From Campylorhamphus procurvoides (taxonomy: Eukaryota > Chordata > Aves > Passeriformes > Dendrocolaptidae): a DNA stretch of 64,000 nucleotides. Positions within the stretch are counted from its first letter, which is position 1, and every line of letters starts with the position of its first letter. Under the pieces are notes generated by a model. It made no database searches and was not told the DNA's origin. It saw only the letters and a list, made by a program, of their open reading frames with translations. This document shows positions 10,736 through 24,000 of the stretch, piece by piece. The position numbers and the translations under genes were made by a program. The stretch is taken from positions 379,116 to 443,115 of the forward strand of contig WBMV01006429.1 in assembly GCA_013396655.1 (NCBI GenBank). The letters run 5' to 3'.

Positions 10736-13700
10736 AAATAATGACCTTTTATGGTTCTGCTAGACTTGGCAAATGCTCTTAATCTTTTCTTGAAAAAAAA
10801 GGTCTCTTAAAAAGACCTTCCTCTTGCCTGTCTCAGTTTTTCCTTTGTAGCAGAGCTCATCAGCTTTGCCTCCTGAGATCAGGAAAGCAGTGAAACCCCA
10901 AATTACCACTTTGTCTTCCTGCTGTTTAAATCTTTACACATCTTTAGTCATTGCAATGACTCTGAGTCATTACTTGTTAAGATTTCAGTCTTTATTTCTG
11001 AAATTACATCCCTCTTTCAAGTGCCTGCTTTAAATCTCTGGTTATTCTTCCATCAGCCCTGGTGGAACGTCTGCAGTTTGAACGTCCTTACTCCAGGTGG
11101 GCTTTCAGCTGAGCTCTCTGGAGAACAGCTCTGGCTTTGATGTTTTGTGATCTCTGCATTGATATATATGGTAGATACATGTGCAATTTGCTCTTTCAAG
11201 CATTTCCACATTTGTTTCATCCTCAACAGAAACACACAATAGCCAACATTACTTTCCTCTTTTATTTTATTAACATGATGACAAAAGGAGAGGGAGGAGG
11301 GAGTTTGAAATAAATGCAAACCGTACCTAGTTCAGCCCTGCATATAAACTAGATCTAAAATTCAGTGTTTAGAGCTCTGAGGTCTGAGTAATATGTAAGT
11401 TAAATGTGCAGTGATGGAAAATGCATGTCTGAAAGTTAATGTGGGAATGTAAGTTTTTGCAGCAGACTCGCAGGGAACACAAGCCAGCAGGAAAACTGAA
11501 ATATAGGAAAGATAAAGTCATGTTTGTTCTTCAATGGTTTTACTATCTCAGTGGGTCCTTTTGTAGACTGCAGAATTGGGCAAATATAAATCCCTTGATG
11601 TGGCTCTTATCAGCTTGTCAAGAGCCAGCATCCAAAGCTGAGTGAGCATCCCAAAGCTCCTGTTTCCCTGGAGATATCTGGGAGAAGGCTGAGCTAAAAG
11701 TTCAGCCCCCTCCTCCCTGGCATTTGTCTCCTCCTGCCTTGGACAGGGAGCTGTTGATAGCACCAGAGATGTTGGCTCTTTTGTTGTTTGGGAAGCTCCT
11801 CTTGCTCATTTTAAAGGGAGCAAGAAATGAAAACAGTAATTGGTGTAAATGTCACCTGCTTGGCAAATGTCACGAGATGTGCCAACAAATGAATAAAGTT
11901 GGAAAGGACTCTTTGTCTTTGTATCCTCGTCCTCGAAGAAGATTTCACTCTTTGCATCTGAAGTGGCTTCACAATTCTTGGATTTGCCCTATTTTCTCAA
12001 TCCTCATACATCTTCCCCACCAGTGTTATCAGAATTCAGGCTTTGAGGAGGTGGGGCCCAGGAGGACAATTCCACAGGCTCTCTCTGTGTCCCTCAGCAC
12101 CGTTCCATGGGACCACGGAACTTTGGGATGTATTTCTGCTTGACTTGTAGGCTGACTTTCCCTGTGACTCCACAAATCCTCACACAGCTTGGAGCCTGCA
12201 ATATTCTTGGATTTACCACTAGATAAAGGATATATTTCCCAATTCACCCCCTTTGTATTTTCTATATGCTAAAAGTCTTAACCATAGAACTGCTGGAAGC
12301 AAATTTGTGATAATATTTCATATGTGCCTGTATTTTTGCTGTTTATCCCTCTCTGGAATCTGTTGAGTAACCCAGTCAGTCAGAAATGATTATTTAATGT
12401 TTACAAATGACCTCCAATGCTCTGAGAATTATTCTGTATTTATACAATAATCTGTTTACTGGAGATTCTAAATTTATTGCTGGTTTTTGCTGCAGAAGCC
12501 CCAGGACATGAATGTGTTCAGTGGAAGCCTTTTTAGTGCTAATAAAAGGCATGCTTTTGTAAGATTGGGACTGATGTTTACAGCAAAGGAATTTTATTAA
12601 AACTTTTCTTCCATTTCCAACATCCCTTTATGTTGGAAAAAAAAAATGATTACATGTTCAGCATTTTAAAATCTGCATGTTGCTAAATGGCATTACACAT
12701 CCCAGTTGCAGTCAATATTCCAAACTGTGCACTTGGTGTGGAGTTTTCCAATTAGGCCTTAAAAATATCACATTTCCTTTGATGCTGGTGAGTTTGGTGC
12801 CTGTGCATTGGTGTGTCTTTGGTGTGGAGCAGACTCAACATGAACAAGTGTTCTGTTGGCTCTGCTGGGTGGGAAACTTTGGCTGCCCCAAAGCTGAGAT
12901 GGTTTGCAGCAGAATTTCTGCTGAATTTCAGATCTCCTTCCACATCCTTCGCCGCTTCAGGCACCAAACTTCCCAAGGAAAAGTGATGAAACCACATCCC
13001 AGGCCACCCTAAGGAGCTCAGCATTTCATTTTTGAGTTAAAGCTTGCAGAAAACTTACACTGTGAATACTTTCCTACAGAGGTTTGCCAGTTCTAAACTA
13101 GTTCAGCAACAAAGACATGAATGTCAGCTGAAATATGAACTTTAAGAAGGTGGTCTGAGGTGTTTGAGCCCTTTCACATCCATGCAGTCCCATCCAATGA
13201 AAACAATAAAAGGGAGCTTCTTCCATCAAGCATTTTCTTATTTGGTGCAAGTTACATTATCAAAATTAACTTTTAAACTATTGCTTCCTGCTTCCTTAAT
13301 ATTTCAATTTATATCATTCTCCTTTCATTAAGAAGTTTAGCATTGCCTGCTTCGTGCTTTGCCAGAACTCATCAAGGGTTTAACCTACAGATTCCAGTGT
13401 AGTCATTTTATATCAGTTTAATTCAGCCACTGAACACAAATGGCATTATTTATGGACATGAGCCACCAAGTAGAGTCTTTTTAAAGCTCTCTGTGTAGGC
13501 AGTACCAGTGATACTTAGAAACCAACCCAAAATATTTTGCTCAGGTATCACAGTTCCAAATTAGAAAGGCAATGCTGAGCCACTCACTTTTTAGGCAGGG
13601 AGAATAATACCTTAGCATCTTTTGAAAGACATATTGCTTCTGTCTCTAGGTTTAAATCAGTCTTATATAATAATTTAATTCCCATGAGCATCTTCTATAT

Positions 13701-13823
13701 TTTAAAAAGCAGGGCAGGAAAAATCATTATATTTCTGAGCAAGACTTTACATTTCTTATTGTGCAGCCAGTTTTTTTACAGGAGTCAAGGAGGGAAACAG
13801 CAGGTCAATGTGTGTTGTTATTG

Positions 13824-13880
13824 CAGTCCCTGTCACAAATCACAGTCCCTATCACCAATTGCAGTCCCCATCACCAATGC
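13824..13880. repeat. 19-base tandem repeat, three copies
   Basis: Copies at 13824-13842, 13843-13861 and 13862-13880 share CAGTCCCnnTCACnAATnn. They differ at a few positions each, so the array is not very recent. Confidence 0.9.
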
Positions 13881-14446
13881 AAAACTCCTGTGTGCTCTCT
13901 GGTTATTGGAAGAGATGATCAGATATTGGAATTTCAAAAACTGATAAGGAAAAGAAGGAAATTCTCTTCTGTGCTTTGAGTTTCCCCCCTCATTGTGTCT
14001 CCCCTGAATCTGCTGTGAAAATCAGTGTTAAATTCTCAGAGCCAGTAATCCAATGATCAAATTCTATCTCCCAACAAGCCCCTTCCCAGCTCCCTAAAAC
14101 TGCAAAGAGTTCTCCTTTCAGCATCCCCCAGCCCTGGTGGATGTGCTGGGGTGGGGCTGGGGAGCAGGCAGCCCCATGAGATGCTGTGGAGCTGCCACAT
14201 TCCCTTTGCTCAGCGGGAAAACAGGGGGTTATTAAAGCCCATCTCAGGCTCAGGTGCCTGAGAGTTGGAATTTTACAGGGTCATTGTCTGTTTGGAGGAC
14301 CCACAGACACCTTTTCATCTGTACATTCAGTGGCAGAAGAAGGGGAGGTGGAAGATGTCCCTTCCCATTGCACGGGGGTTGCACTAGAGGTTATTTCAAA
14401 ATTATCTGTGATTTTGTGATATCTTTGATCTGCATGTTCATTCCAA

Positions 14447-14460
14447 GCCACTTAAGTGGC
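14447..14460. promoter_or_regulatory. 14-base perfect palindrome with two NK2-type homeodomain cores
   Basis: GCCACTTAAGTGGC equals its own reverse complement. It contains CCACTTAA and TTAAGTGG, the core bound by NKX2-family homeodomain proteins, on both strands. The palindrome is seen; binding is inference only. Confidence 0.45.
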
Positions 14461-16919
14461 CATCTAAGAGAAATAAATAAATAGCAAATATATCCTGATT
14501 CTGTTACATTAATGGGGCATAATTATCAGGAAACATTTCCACAGATCTGTGCTATTAAATCTTCGTGGAATAGCAGGGGCAGGAAGATTAACAAGTTTTC
14601 AAATTAGTTCCAAGAGGATTATCAAGCCTTCATTTTGTTATCAATTATTGCATTTGTGTTCTCTGCTTTCACAAGGAAATCCTAAAAGATTCATTGCAAG
14701 TAAATACAGAGTGTTCAGTAACTGCAACTTAAAACTTCTGACAGATTCCACTGAGCTCTTTCCTACTCTAATTAGTATATTTAAAAGAAACAAATAAAAA
14801 GAAGAACGTTTGCATTGCAGCCTGTGTAAAATTGCCACCTCTATGAAATCAAATATGGCAATTAGATAAAGTCCTTCAGACTGTGGGGGTTTTAATTCTT
14901 GGATTAGCTCTTAACTTTGTAGAATTATCTGCATGGCTTTTGCAGTCCCAGTTTGTACTCAGCTCCCTGCTGAGATTTCTGAACACTGGAATATTTTGGG
15001 CAAGTGGAAATAGCAGTGAGCTGCAAATGAAAACAAGTGCTGAGGAGATGTGCTCTGGATCCTCCAGCACAATGGGTTTCCTGTCAGCTCAGCCCAACAT
15101 TTTCTGGGGACGTAAAGCACAGTTTTTGACAAGAAAATCTCTCACCTCAGAAGTGTCAGTGGGATAGTGGAGGGACCTTGACTCTATTTTGGGAAACACA
15201 GAGGCTCAAGCCTTGTCACTCAGCTAGGAGAGTCTTCTGGATCTTCTGGTAAGGGTTATGACATCTTCTTACAGCTTTCCTTCTTAGGCTGGAGCTCTTA
15301 CTCCTTTCTCTCGGTGTTAATTGGAGAAGGGGATTGGTGTGATCATTAATTATGCAAAATTCCCTCAATATCCTGGTGGCTGTGGCAAAAAAAATGTGGT
15401 GAAGAAACTGCATTCCACAGCTCCCCAGCATGCCCCTTTGGGATGGCACTGAGGTCACACTGGGGGAGTCCCCACCTGTGCCTTGGTGGGGTGACAAATT
15501 CATTTCTGGGGGGTTGGGAGGAGGGGATGTAGCACAGAGTGATCCCCACCTGGCTCAAGTAGCAGTTAGCATTGGCACCTAGAGAAAATCGGACTTTCAT
15601 TATTTCATTCTTGTCTCCAGAGTCAGAGGAAGGCTTTGCTCCTGGAGAAGTGTTCAGAGACATTCTATCTCCTCTTTTCAATTTTTGGAAATGATCCAGC
15701 ATTGCTGCCTTCATACTGTATTTCTGCAGTGGTAGAGATTAAACATATTATGTGCTGATTTCTGAAAGATGAAATCCTTTGCTGGGCCTTGACTGGTTTC
15801 TCATTTTGCCAACCACTAAAACCCTTGGCCAGTCTCCATTCTTTCCCATTTTCAGGCACAGTATCTTTAAAAAGTGGGTATTGCAAAGCAGATGTTCCCA
15901 CTAACCCTCAGCTTCCCTTTTTCCCTTAGAATTCTCTTTGCATACTGAAGAATAGGCAATTTCTGCCTCTCTTCATACTTTTCCAGGGAGAGCAAATGCT
16001 TCAGAATGTTCTGAGCACTTGTTACACCAGCAGGATTCAGGAAGAGAAAAAGCTCCCAGATCTTGGGACCCCTCAGTGATGTGATCGCTCTTCACACTTT
16101 TATTACATTTGAACGCCAGCAGCGAAACTTGAAATAAATATTCTCTGCCAGTCCTTGTACTTTTCTCCTGTCTAGAGCTGCCCTTTGAAAAGAAATTATT
16201 TTGTCCCTTAATGAGGGCTTGTTATCTCCCCCATCTGAATAAATATTCTCCCATAGACCATAATGCACTTTTAAAATAAACCCCAATTTTTGTGCCTTGA
16301 GGCTCTTTTACAACCGTGTCAAATCTGAAAATGATGTTACTTTTCCAAAAAAGGGAAATCCATCCAAGGGCTAAAGCATGCTGTGCACTTCATTGAGATC
16401 CCAGTTATTTTCATTGATAGGTTTTGTTTCCTGTTTATTTTTGTGTATTTTTATTTGTCCCCTGGCCTAAACTCTCGTGCAGCCCCTTTTTTAGGGGAGT
16501 CAAGAAAGGACTGTCACAACAGCCATGATTGGGGCAGAGGAGTTTTCTTCTGTAGTCACAGTTTTGACCCAACTTGACTGAATCAACAATCTGTACATTT
16601 TTCATATAGCACACTCTACTGGAAAGGAATAATTTTATAAAGATTTAACCTCTTTTGTTGGGAAGGAGCATTTCAGCTGCCACTGATGGAGAATGCAAGC
16701 CTGTGGCTTCTCTTGTCAGTCTTTCTTCTCTTTCCCCTTTTTCTTTCTCCTTTCCCTGGCAAAACATTCTGAGCCTTGCAACTTTTTCTTGCTTACTGGT
16801 ATCTGTAAGAACCAATATGGCCTGCCCATGGTGGTTTTGTTCTTGTGAGTCTGTCCCAGCTTTATTATGATAATATCTGGGAAAATGTTCTTTAATATGT
16901 ATGGGGAGTGACAGTTGGG

Positions 16920-17075
16920 AATTTGGCTCGGCTGATTTATCCAGCCTTAGCTTTGATCACCACGCCATCCATCTTCTTTTATGAAACAAAACAAACCATT
17001 CTAATTAGTTGGTTGTTACAATCAGTGATCATCAACTGCGGAAGACTAATTAACCCTGGTAGTAAAACATAATGT
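16920..17075. promoter_or_regulatory. Candidate conserved non-coding element (homeodomain-like cores)
   Basis: A non-repetitive AT-rich patch with GATTTATCCAGCC, CTTTGATCACC, TCTAATTAGTTGG, ATCAGTGATCATCAAC and GACTAATTAACC. The density of TAATTA/TGATCA cores is higher than in flanking DNA. Conservation cannot be tested here, so this is a low-confidence flag. Confidence 0.25.
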
Positions 17076-18059
17076 AAGTATTTTTTGTTCATTTGTTTAA
17101 TGAGTTAAGAAGTCAAGAGAACAGAGTTAGTTAAAAGGAGATGAACACACTAATGAAGACTCCAACCTGCTCCTCTTGCCTCACATCTGCTCTCGTGCCT
17201 GGCTCACAAGGCAGCTGAGCACACAGAAACACAGGCAACTTACGTGTCCTCTGCTTCTTCTTCCCTCTGGTTTATAAATTCTGTCTTTGTGCCTTATTGG
17301 CACTTAAGTTGATGGTTCGTGTTGAACAGAAAGGACGTTTTATGGGTTTGTGGTATAAATTCTCCTGCCCGTTCTCCCCTGTCCCCTGTGCTGATGTGGG
17401 TGCCATTACTCTGCTCAGTCCCCAGCTTTAAATCTCTTTCCAGTCCTCTGCCACCTTTTTCAGTCTCTGCTAATCCCGTTTACCTGCAGCCCCCGAGTGC
17501 CAAATTGAATTACAGTGTGGGCAGTGCTGCTTAGCACCTCATCCATAGTTAATTTCTGGAGCCTCAGTGTTTTATGCGTGCATTAATTTTTCATTTGCAA
17601 CAATACCTCAGCTTAGCAAAGGAAGAGCTCAGAAAGCTGAGGGGTTTGTTAATTAGTTCCTTCGTTAGTTCAGACATTTTTGCTTGGTTTTGGACCAACT
17701 GCCTGTGTAACTGGGGTGCAGAGTCCTTTCAGAAACTCATATTCCAGCTGATGAAACACAATGAGAGTGGTTCATTTCTAAATGAGTTTCACCCAGCAAC
17801 ATGTTGAGTGGTGGAGTGGGAAGCCTGCCCCCCTCCCAGCTGGGGAGAGAACAGCTCTGACACTGACACCGACACTGTCACTGACACCTCGGCATCATGA
17901 GCATCATGAGATGAATTGTCTGTGGACACTTGCTCAGGAAACACAAGCTGAACTTTCAGTGTTCCTCATTCTCTGGTCTCATTACCCCACCTGCTTAGAG
18001 GGCTCTCTGCTGAATTCCAAAGGGCAGGGGGAAAATTAGGACCATTGGATAAGTCCAGA

Positions 18060-19160
18060 TAACAGATGTGACCAGGGGGAAACAGGGACTGAAAACCAGA
18101 GAAGCTGATGTGAGAAGAAATATGGTATGGTTGGTTTGGGCATTGGGAGCTTTTAATGTGGACAAGGTGGTCCTGAGAGGAAATGACAATAACTGGACAA
18201 GGAGAGAGAAGGATAAACCAGAGCCAGCACCTCCAAAGTCTCTCAGATTCCAAGGATTCAAATGTAGGAAGGCAAGAAGACAATACTGTTAGAAGTAAAG
18301 CACCAAAATGACACTGAGATACCATTTGGAGATAATATAATACTTGATATTTCCTAGCAGAGAGGGAGAGAACAGTTGAGAGCAGATGAAGAAATAACTG
18401 CTTTTCCAAGGGACCTCATTTTGGAGGTCGAACGAAGCAGAAGGAACTTTCCAAGGTAGGAGGAGAAAGGTGCAAGGAAGAGGAGATTGAGTGGAAGGAG
18501 GTCAGAGCAGAGTGGTCAGGCTGCAAGATTGGAATCAAAATGGTTAAATACGACAGGGAGTAGGAAAGGGCATTGCAATTTTTTCACAATTTTATAAAAT
18601 TTTCCTTTAACAAGCTGGCCAGATCTCGAGGAAATAGGGCTGGAGGAGAGAGTCAGAGGTGCCAGTCAGGCAGAAGGTGGACCACAGGCAGTGGGATTTG
18701 AGAGAAGAAAGGTACTTTATGAAGAAATGCAACAACATTGGGGAAAAGAGAATACAATTAATTTGCAGTGAAATAATAGATTTCCACCAGAGCAACATAA
18801 AAAGGGCAGAAAGAATAAAGTCCAAGGAATCAATAGTGAGTAGCTGAAGGACAGTGGAGAGAAGGAGACTGAAAGACAAGCTATGGAGAGCCACCTGAGA
18901 GCTCACAGGAATTGAGTTCAGTACCCCAGAAAAATGTGGTCAAGGGTGGCCACTTTTAGGAGTGAGAGGGTTGATTCAGGATTAGTCCAAAGGAGTTTTG
19001 ATAGAGAGGAAGAAATGCTGCCCCTTGCTCAGTCCATTGGCCTCCCATCAGCCAAGCTACAAAGGACAAAAGGGGACAGTAGAGATGTGTAGGTGACCAC
19101 AGCACAATAAACACAGGGAGATGTGTGCTGAAGTGACATTTGGGTGGGAAGGAGTGATTG
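18060..19160. other. Strand-asymmetric purine-rich block of unknown origin
   Basis: On the + strand this kilobase is strikingly rich in A and G (GGAGAGAGAA, GGAAGAGGAGA, GGTCAGAGCAGAGTGGTCAG) without being a simple repeat, and flanking intron is not. Because the skew runs over many unrelated words it looks like the body of an old transposed element or a transcribed unit rather than a microsatellite. I could not name a family. The minus-strand open frame here is a product of the skew. Confidence 0.45.
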
Positions 19161-20598
19161 GAAGGAAGGTGCCACATCTGGAGCCAACACCACAATCTGC
19201 AGAAACTGAGTCCTGTTTAGTAACTCAGCAGCAAAGTATTTCCATCTATTTTTCTTTTACAAAACCCGTTCAAGTCCCAGGTAATGTTCTATCTAAATAT
19301 GCCACTGGTTGAGTCTTTTCACATGATATAATTGACTTTTGAGGAAGCTGCTCTGAAATGCTGAAACTTTCAGAAGCTCAAACGTGCCTTTGGGTGGCAC
19401 CCTGAGCCTCCCTGGAGGTCAGAGAGCATGGGGAGCAGGGCTGCTCTGCCACGGGTGCCTGTCAGGCTTTGTGCTTCGAGGGCACAGCAAAGTGACATCT
19501 TAACAAGTGGGTGGAAGTCCCTCCTGGAGTGTGTCTCTTGCAGTGGCCACGAGTGTGTCGATTGCATTCAGCTTCAAATCTTACCTAAAGGTGCGTTGCA
19601 CCATGTGCTGTCCCTGCACTGGATCGTGTGCCTTCGTGGTCCCATAAATTAATGTGATTATGTAAATTGTGTCCATCAGTGGGGACCTTCCTGAAGCTGC
19701 AGTCTGCTCTCATTAAGACACAGCCACTGCTCCTGATGGCCTCAGTTGAGAGCTGGGAATGGGGGGTATGACGAGCTCCAGCTCCAGCATCAAATAACCA
19801 CACAGGCAGCAGTGAATTTGCTGAGAAATTCAGCATTCCGAGGACTGAGCTCTCTAAATCAGGAGTGCTGAATAAGCAGCAGGAGCATTAGCCTATTTAG
19901 ATGCTAAAAAGGATGGGATTTTAAAATTACCCGGCTCCTTATAGTATTTATAACGGGTTTGGTTTGCATGCATTTCACTACCATTCATTTCATTCCGGCG
20001 TAGGAAACTGCATCCTGGTTATTTCCCCAACCCAAGCTTGTACAGTGGATTTTGACTACACTCTGGAGGTGGCTTTGGGATTGATTTTTTTTTTTAATTG
20101 TCTTTTGTTTGACAAGCCAATTCTATTCAGAAATCACACATGAATTCTTAGGTAATCGATGCTAATTGTAAAAATCCTCAACAGCTTAATCTGCTGTAGA
20201 TTTCTTGAGAATTTAATAAGCCTCTCTCATAATAAAATGTGTCAGAAGGGGCAAATATTTTGCTAGCACAGCTTGTAACTGATTGTTTGTACCATGGCAG
20301 CAAGTATTCACACAGCAGAAGTACTGTGCAGTCATTTTTAAAAAGAAACATTTGGTTTGGTGCCTCCAGGGCAAGAATTTTTACAATATTTTTTAAAATT
20401 CATTTATTTTCTCATCCCTACCAGCAATATGTCACTTCTTTTTGGTGAGGATAGCGTGTTATTTGCCTTAAGAAAAGCAAAAGCAACATAATGAAGCAGA
20501 ACTCAGCTGAGCTGTCTAAGGATGCTTTGGGAGGGGGGTGGATTTTTCCCCTGCAGTTGCAAAGTGACAATGAGATTTCTGAACCTTTTTCCTTCTGG

Positions 20599-20641
20599 AA
20601 AAAAACCACCACAAACCCCAAACAACAAAACAAAACACAAA
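20599..20641. repeat. A/C-rich low-complexity tract
   Basis: An irregular mixture of A-runs with CC, CAC and CAAA words. Similar tracts occur at 26737-26764 and 32588-32620. Confidence 0.75.
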
Positions 20642-21059
20642 CTGTCACTTTTTGGGGAGTAGGACATTTTGGAATCTGGAATTAAGGAGTGTGTTGCACA
20701 TGAGTGATCTGTGCCATTGCCAGAATAAATCAGGCTGGGCTCCAAACTGCACTGAGGGACGTGGAGCTGACGGAGCCCCCAGGGTGGCTCTGCCACCTAT
20801 TCCAGCCCCTTAGTTTGTCCCAAGTGTCACCCTGCCAAACAGCTGGCTGGCTGTGGGGACACCACACAGGGGAGCTTGGATGGTGTTAACCTTCACAGTC
20901 CTCAGCACTTGGCCAAGAATGAGGATGGCTTGAAAGCTTGTCCCTCCACAGCTTCTGGGGGACTCACTTGGGGCTTTTATGGTGTTCTAAAATGCTGCCA
21001 CAAAACCTGCCTGGAATTTTAGCCTTCCCCAGTAACCTGCACCTTTGTGTTTGCCCAAA

Positions 21060-21071
21060 CCCCCCCCCCCC
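21060..21071. repeat. C12 homopolymer
   Basis: Twelve C in a row, preceded by CCCAAA and followed by AGGG. The length may be uncertain in the assembly. Confidence 0.9.
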
Positions 21072-24000
21072 AGGGTTCTACACTGGAACTGGAAAGATGA
21101 GCTGGAACAGGGACATGGGGGGAAATGATGCCTAGCCAGGTCTCTGAGCTGTCTAATTGCAGGAAACAGTGAGGGAGGATCAGCTTTCCTCCCCAAACAA
21201 AGCTGCCAGCTCAGGTTCATCTCACACACCAGCAGCAGTTCAGCTTCCTTGGAGATCCTGGCAAGCTCTGCCAGCAGGAGGAGGAAGACCTGATCAATAC
21301 ATTATTTTAATATCAAAATAAAGAGATCCTGGGCAGTGGAAAGGTGCCTTTATCCTATTAGAGTGTGCTCTTTATTGGTAACAGGGTAAAAACCCATAGG
21401 CTGTCAGAGAAGGAAAGAAAGGGCAGTGGCAAATAAAAAGTCTTACATTTGCTGCAGACCTCACCTTCAAGAACCCAGTGCCAAGTTCTGCATCTCAGCA
21501 TGTTCAGAAGGGTTCAGAAGTGGCTTCTGGAGATTCCTACCAACCGAGGAGTGGGGAGGAAGATTTCAGCTTTAATTATGAACTTCCTGCTATCTCCCCT
21601 CCTCCTCTGAAATTCAAGGCACTTCATTTGATTTTTACATAGTTTGGTGCCTGAGATTCCTTTTTATGTTAGTAGAAAAATAACGATGAAAAGGAAAATA
21701 ATTCTCTTATGAAAATTCATGAGAACAGACAGAGTTTAGAAGCTGTGTTATTTATTCAGGAGAGCACAATGACTTTTAAGAACACTAGGATTTTATGTTT
21801 GTGTGGATTTTTTGGTTTGGTTCTTCACCTTTGTGTCCCTTGCCTGTTTTTTTTTTTCCTGACCTGTCTCAGGAATCACCTGCAGCACTTTCATCATCTC
21901 ACTCAGTCTAAGGCTGAGGTTCTTCTGGCCTTCTAGGTCCTCAAAACCTATGCCAGCTTTTCCAAGTCCTCTGCTCCTTTAAAACACACAGGAAAATTAA
22001 AAATCAAAGCTTCTTTCATCTCACAGAGCATCCTGGGCCCCAAGACTCTTTATTCTCTTTCCAGACTTGGTTGCTGGCTGGGCCTGGTGGGATCCAGGCA
22101 AAGATCTTCAGGGCATTTTCCCTGCAAGATGTGGCAGGGTTTTTCTTGCAAGAACATACCAAAACTTTCAGCCTTCCCTGTGTCTCACTGGCAAGCTCCT
22201 TCTGGTGTGTCGTTTCCCCCTGCTTATTTTGTGCTGCCTTCTCACTGTTGCTAAGAAATGAAGGCTTGACTCTTCCTCTTCCCTTGGAAACACCTATTTT
22301 TCATTTCACTGCAATGGCACCTGATACACTTTCACCTCAACAGTTGAGGGTTTTGCTTTAACTCTTGCCTAAATTTGTCATCTCCAACTCTGAGTACAAC
22401 ACTGATGTTCCCCAGCAATGGACAGGTTTAATTCCCAGTATAATCTCACTGGTGTCATTGTTTGAAAGAACAGCAAGTGAGCAGAGACTCCATTTACTGT
22501 GGGAGAAAGTCTTGAATGAGCCTTGTTCTACCAGAAGGGTCCCCAAGCCCCATTAAAGGCCTTTTATTCCTTATGGCTCTTTAAACTGAGATCTCTTGGG
22601 GAGCAGATATGAAGGCAGCAAGGCAAAGCAATCAATAGCTTTGGTACAATGAGATAGTTGCAATTATTTCTTTGAGAGTTGAAATCAAAGAAAGTGCAGT
22701 GGGATGATGCTGAACTGCAAGGCAGCTCTGCCTGTTATTATTCTTTGTATGTGAAGGTGTGAAATCCAGGTAGAGAAATTGCTGTAATCATGTGGCTGTT
22801 CTCATTTTACAGTGTTTGCATTAAACACAGAGTCTGTATCTGATTCAATTGCACAGTACCTTTTTTTTCAAGGTAATATCTATAGACTGTTTCCTTCACA
22901 CAGTTGACTGGTGGTGGCTCAAGGTGCACAGAGATCCTGAGGAAAGTATGAAAGGTTGTGGAAATGAGGCCAAGCTCTTAAGAGCACTAAACAGAACACC
23001 CAAATGATACAGAGAGAGAGGAGAGCAGTGCCATTTCTACTGACGTATTCCAGCTTTGTTACTCTTTTCCTCAAGCAACAGGAACAAGACTTTCTGTCCC
23101 TGTAACATTTGACATGTCAAGGGAAGTGCAAAGCCCAGCTTTGGGTCCCCAAGGCCACCTGCAGCCTGAGCTGAAGCTTGAGTGGCAATGTCAGTGGCAT
23201 TTCAGTGACATCACTTTAGCTCCATGAAATAATTCGGGTTTGGCAAGGCAGTATTTTGTACCCAAGGCTTGTTTTAGCCAAAAATTCCTGAGCAGCTCGA
23301 CACTCTTCAGACAGGACCTGAAGTCAGTGGGGTTTAGGTGATTTTAGGCACAGAAGAACAGATAGGTGAGTGCTGCAAGTGATTTGCAACATGAATTGAC
23401 CCAAATTCTGTGTTTGGGTAACTTCAGTGAAACAGCAAGTTAAACAACCAGAAGAGACAGTGCCAATCTCACTCTTTGTTTACCTAATGCTTTCTGTCAA
23501 TAGAAGTTGTGTCACTTATTTGTTGGGGTTTTGAGAAACTTTCTGCTGCTATTTACAGCAGACCTTTGAAAGTTCACCTAACAAACCCTCCTTTGCACAA
23601 AGTGTCTTTTTCTTGTCCAGTAAAACTATTGAATAAGTTCTAAAGTCTAAAAAAGTTCTTCTACTTTGTCTCCTTCCTCCCAAAACTTTGGCAGGACTTT
23701 CAAAACAGCAGCCTGCCAACTTGTATTCACAGGAACCTGATTTGTGACTGCACTAAACCCCTCAGTGCTTAATCTGATAATTTACTCTGTGTGCATTTGG
23801 GAATAAGTGCTCTTGAAGAGGAGTGACATATTCCTGATGTGGGAGATTTTCCTTGGAATGAAGGAGCCCTGGTGCACTTTGTGTCTTTAATAATCCTAAA
23901 GTTCATTTACAGCTTCAATTGCCTTTGCACTTGGACGATCAAATGTAACCACATGAAAGCACAGGCTGAGCCTTGCTTATCAAAGCTCTTGATTTTTGGG

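Noticed and set aside
10799..10819. Hairpin AAGGTCT...AGACCTT
   Set aside because: Only a seven-base stem next to an A-run; common by chance and not at a functional boundary.
14148..14163. Possible G-quadruplex (GGGGTGGGGCTGGGG)
   Set aside because: Only three G-runs; no fourth run of three or more within a normal loop distance.
17966..18409. 147-codon minus-strand open frame rich in Leu, Ser and Phe
   Set aside because: It is a by-product of the purine skew on the + strand, which depletes stop codons on the opposite strand.
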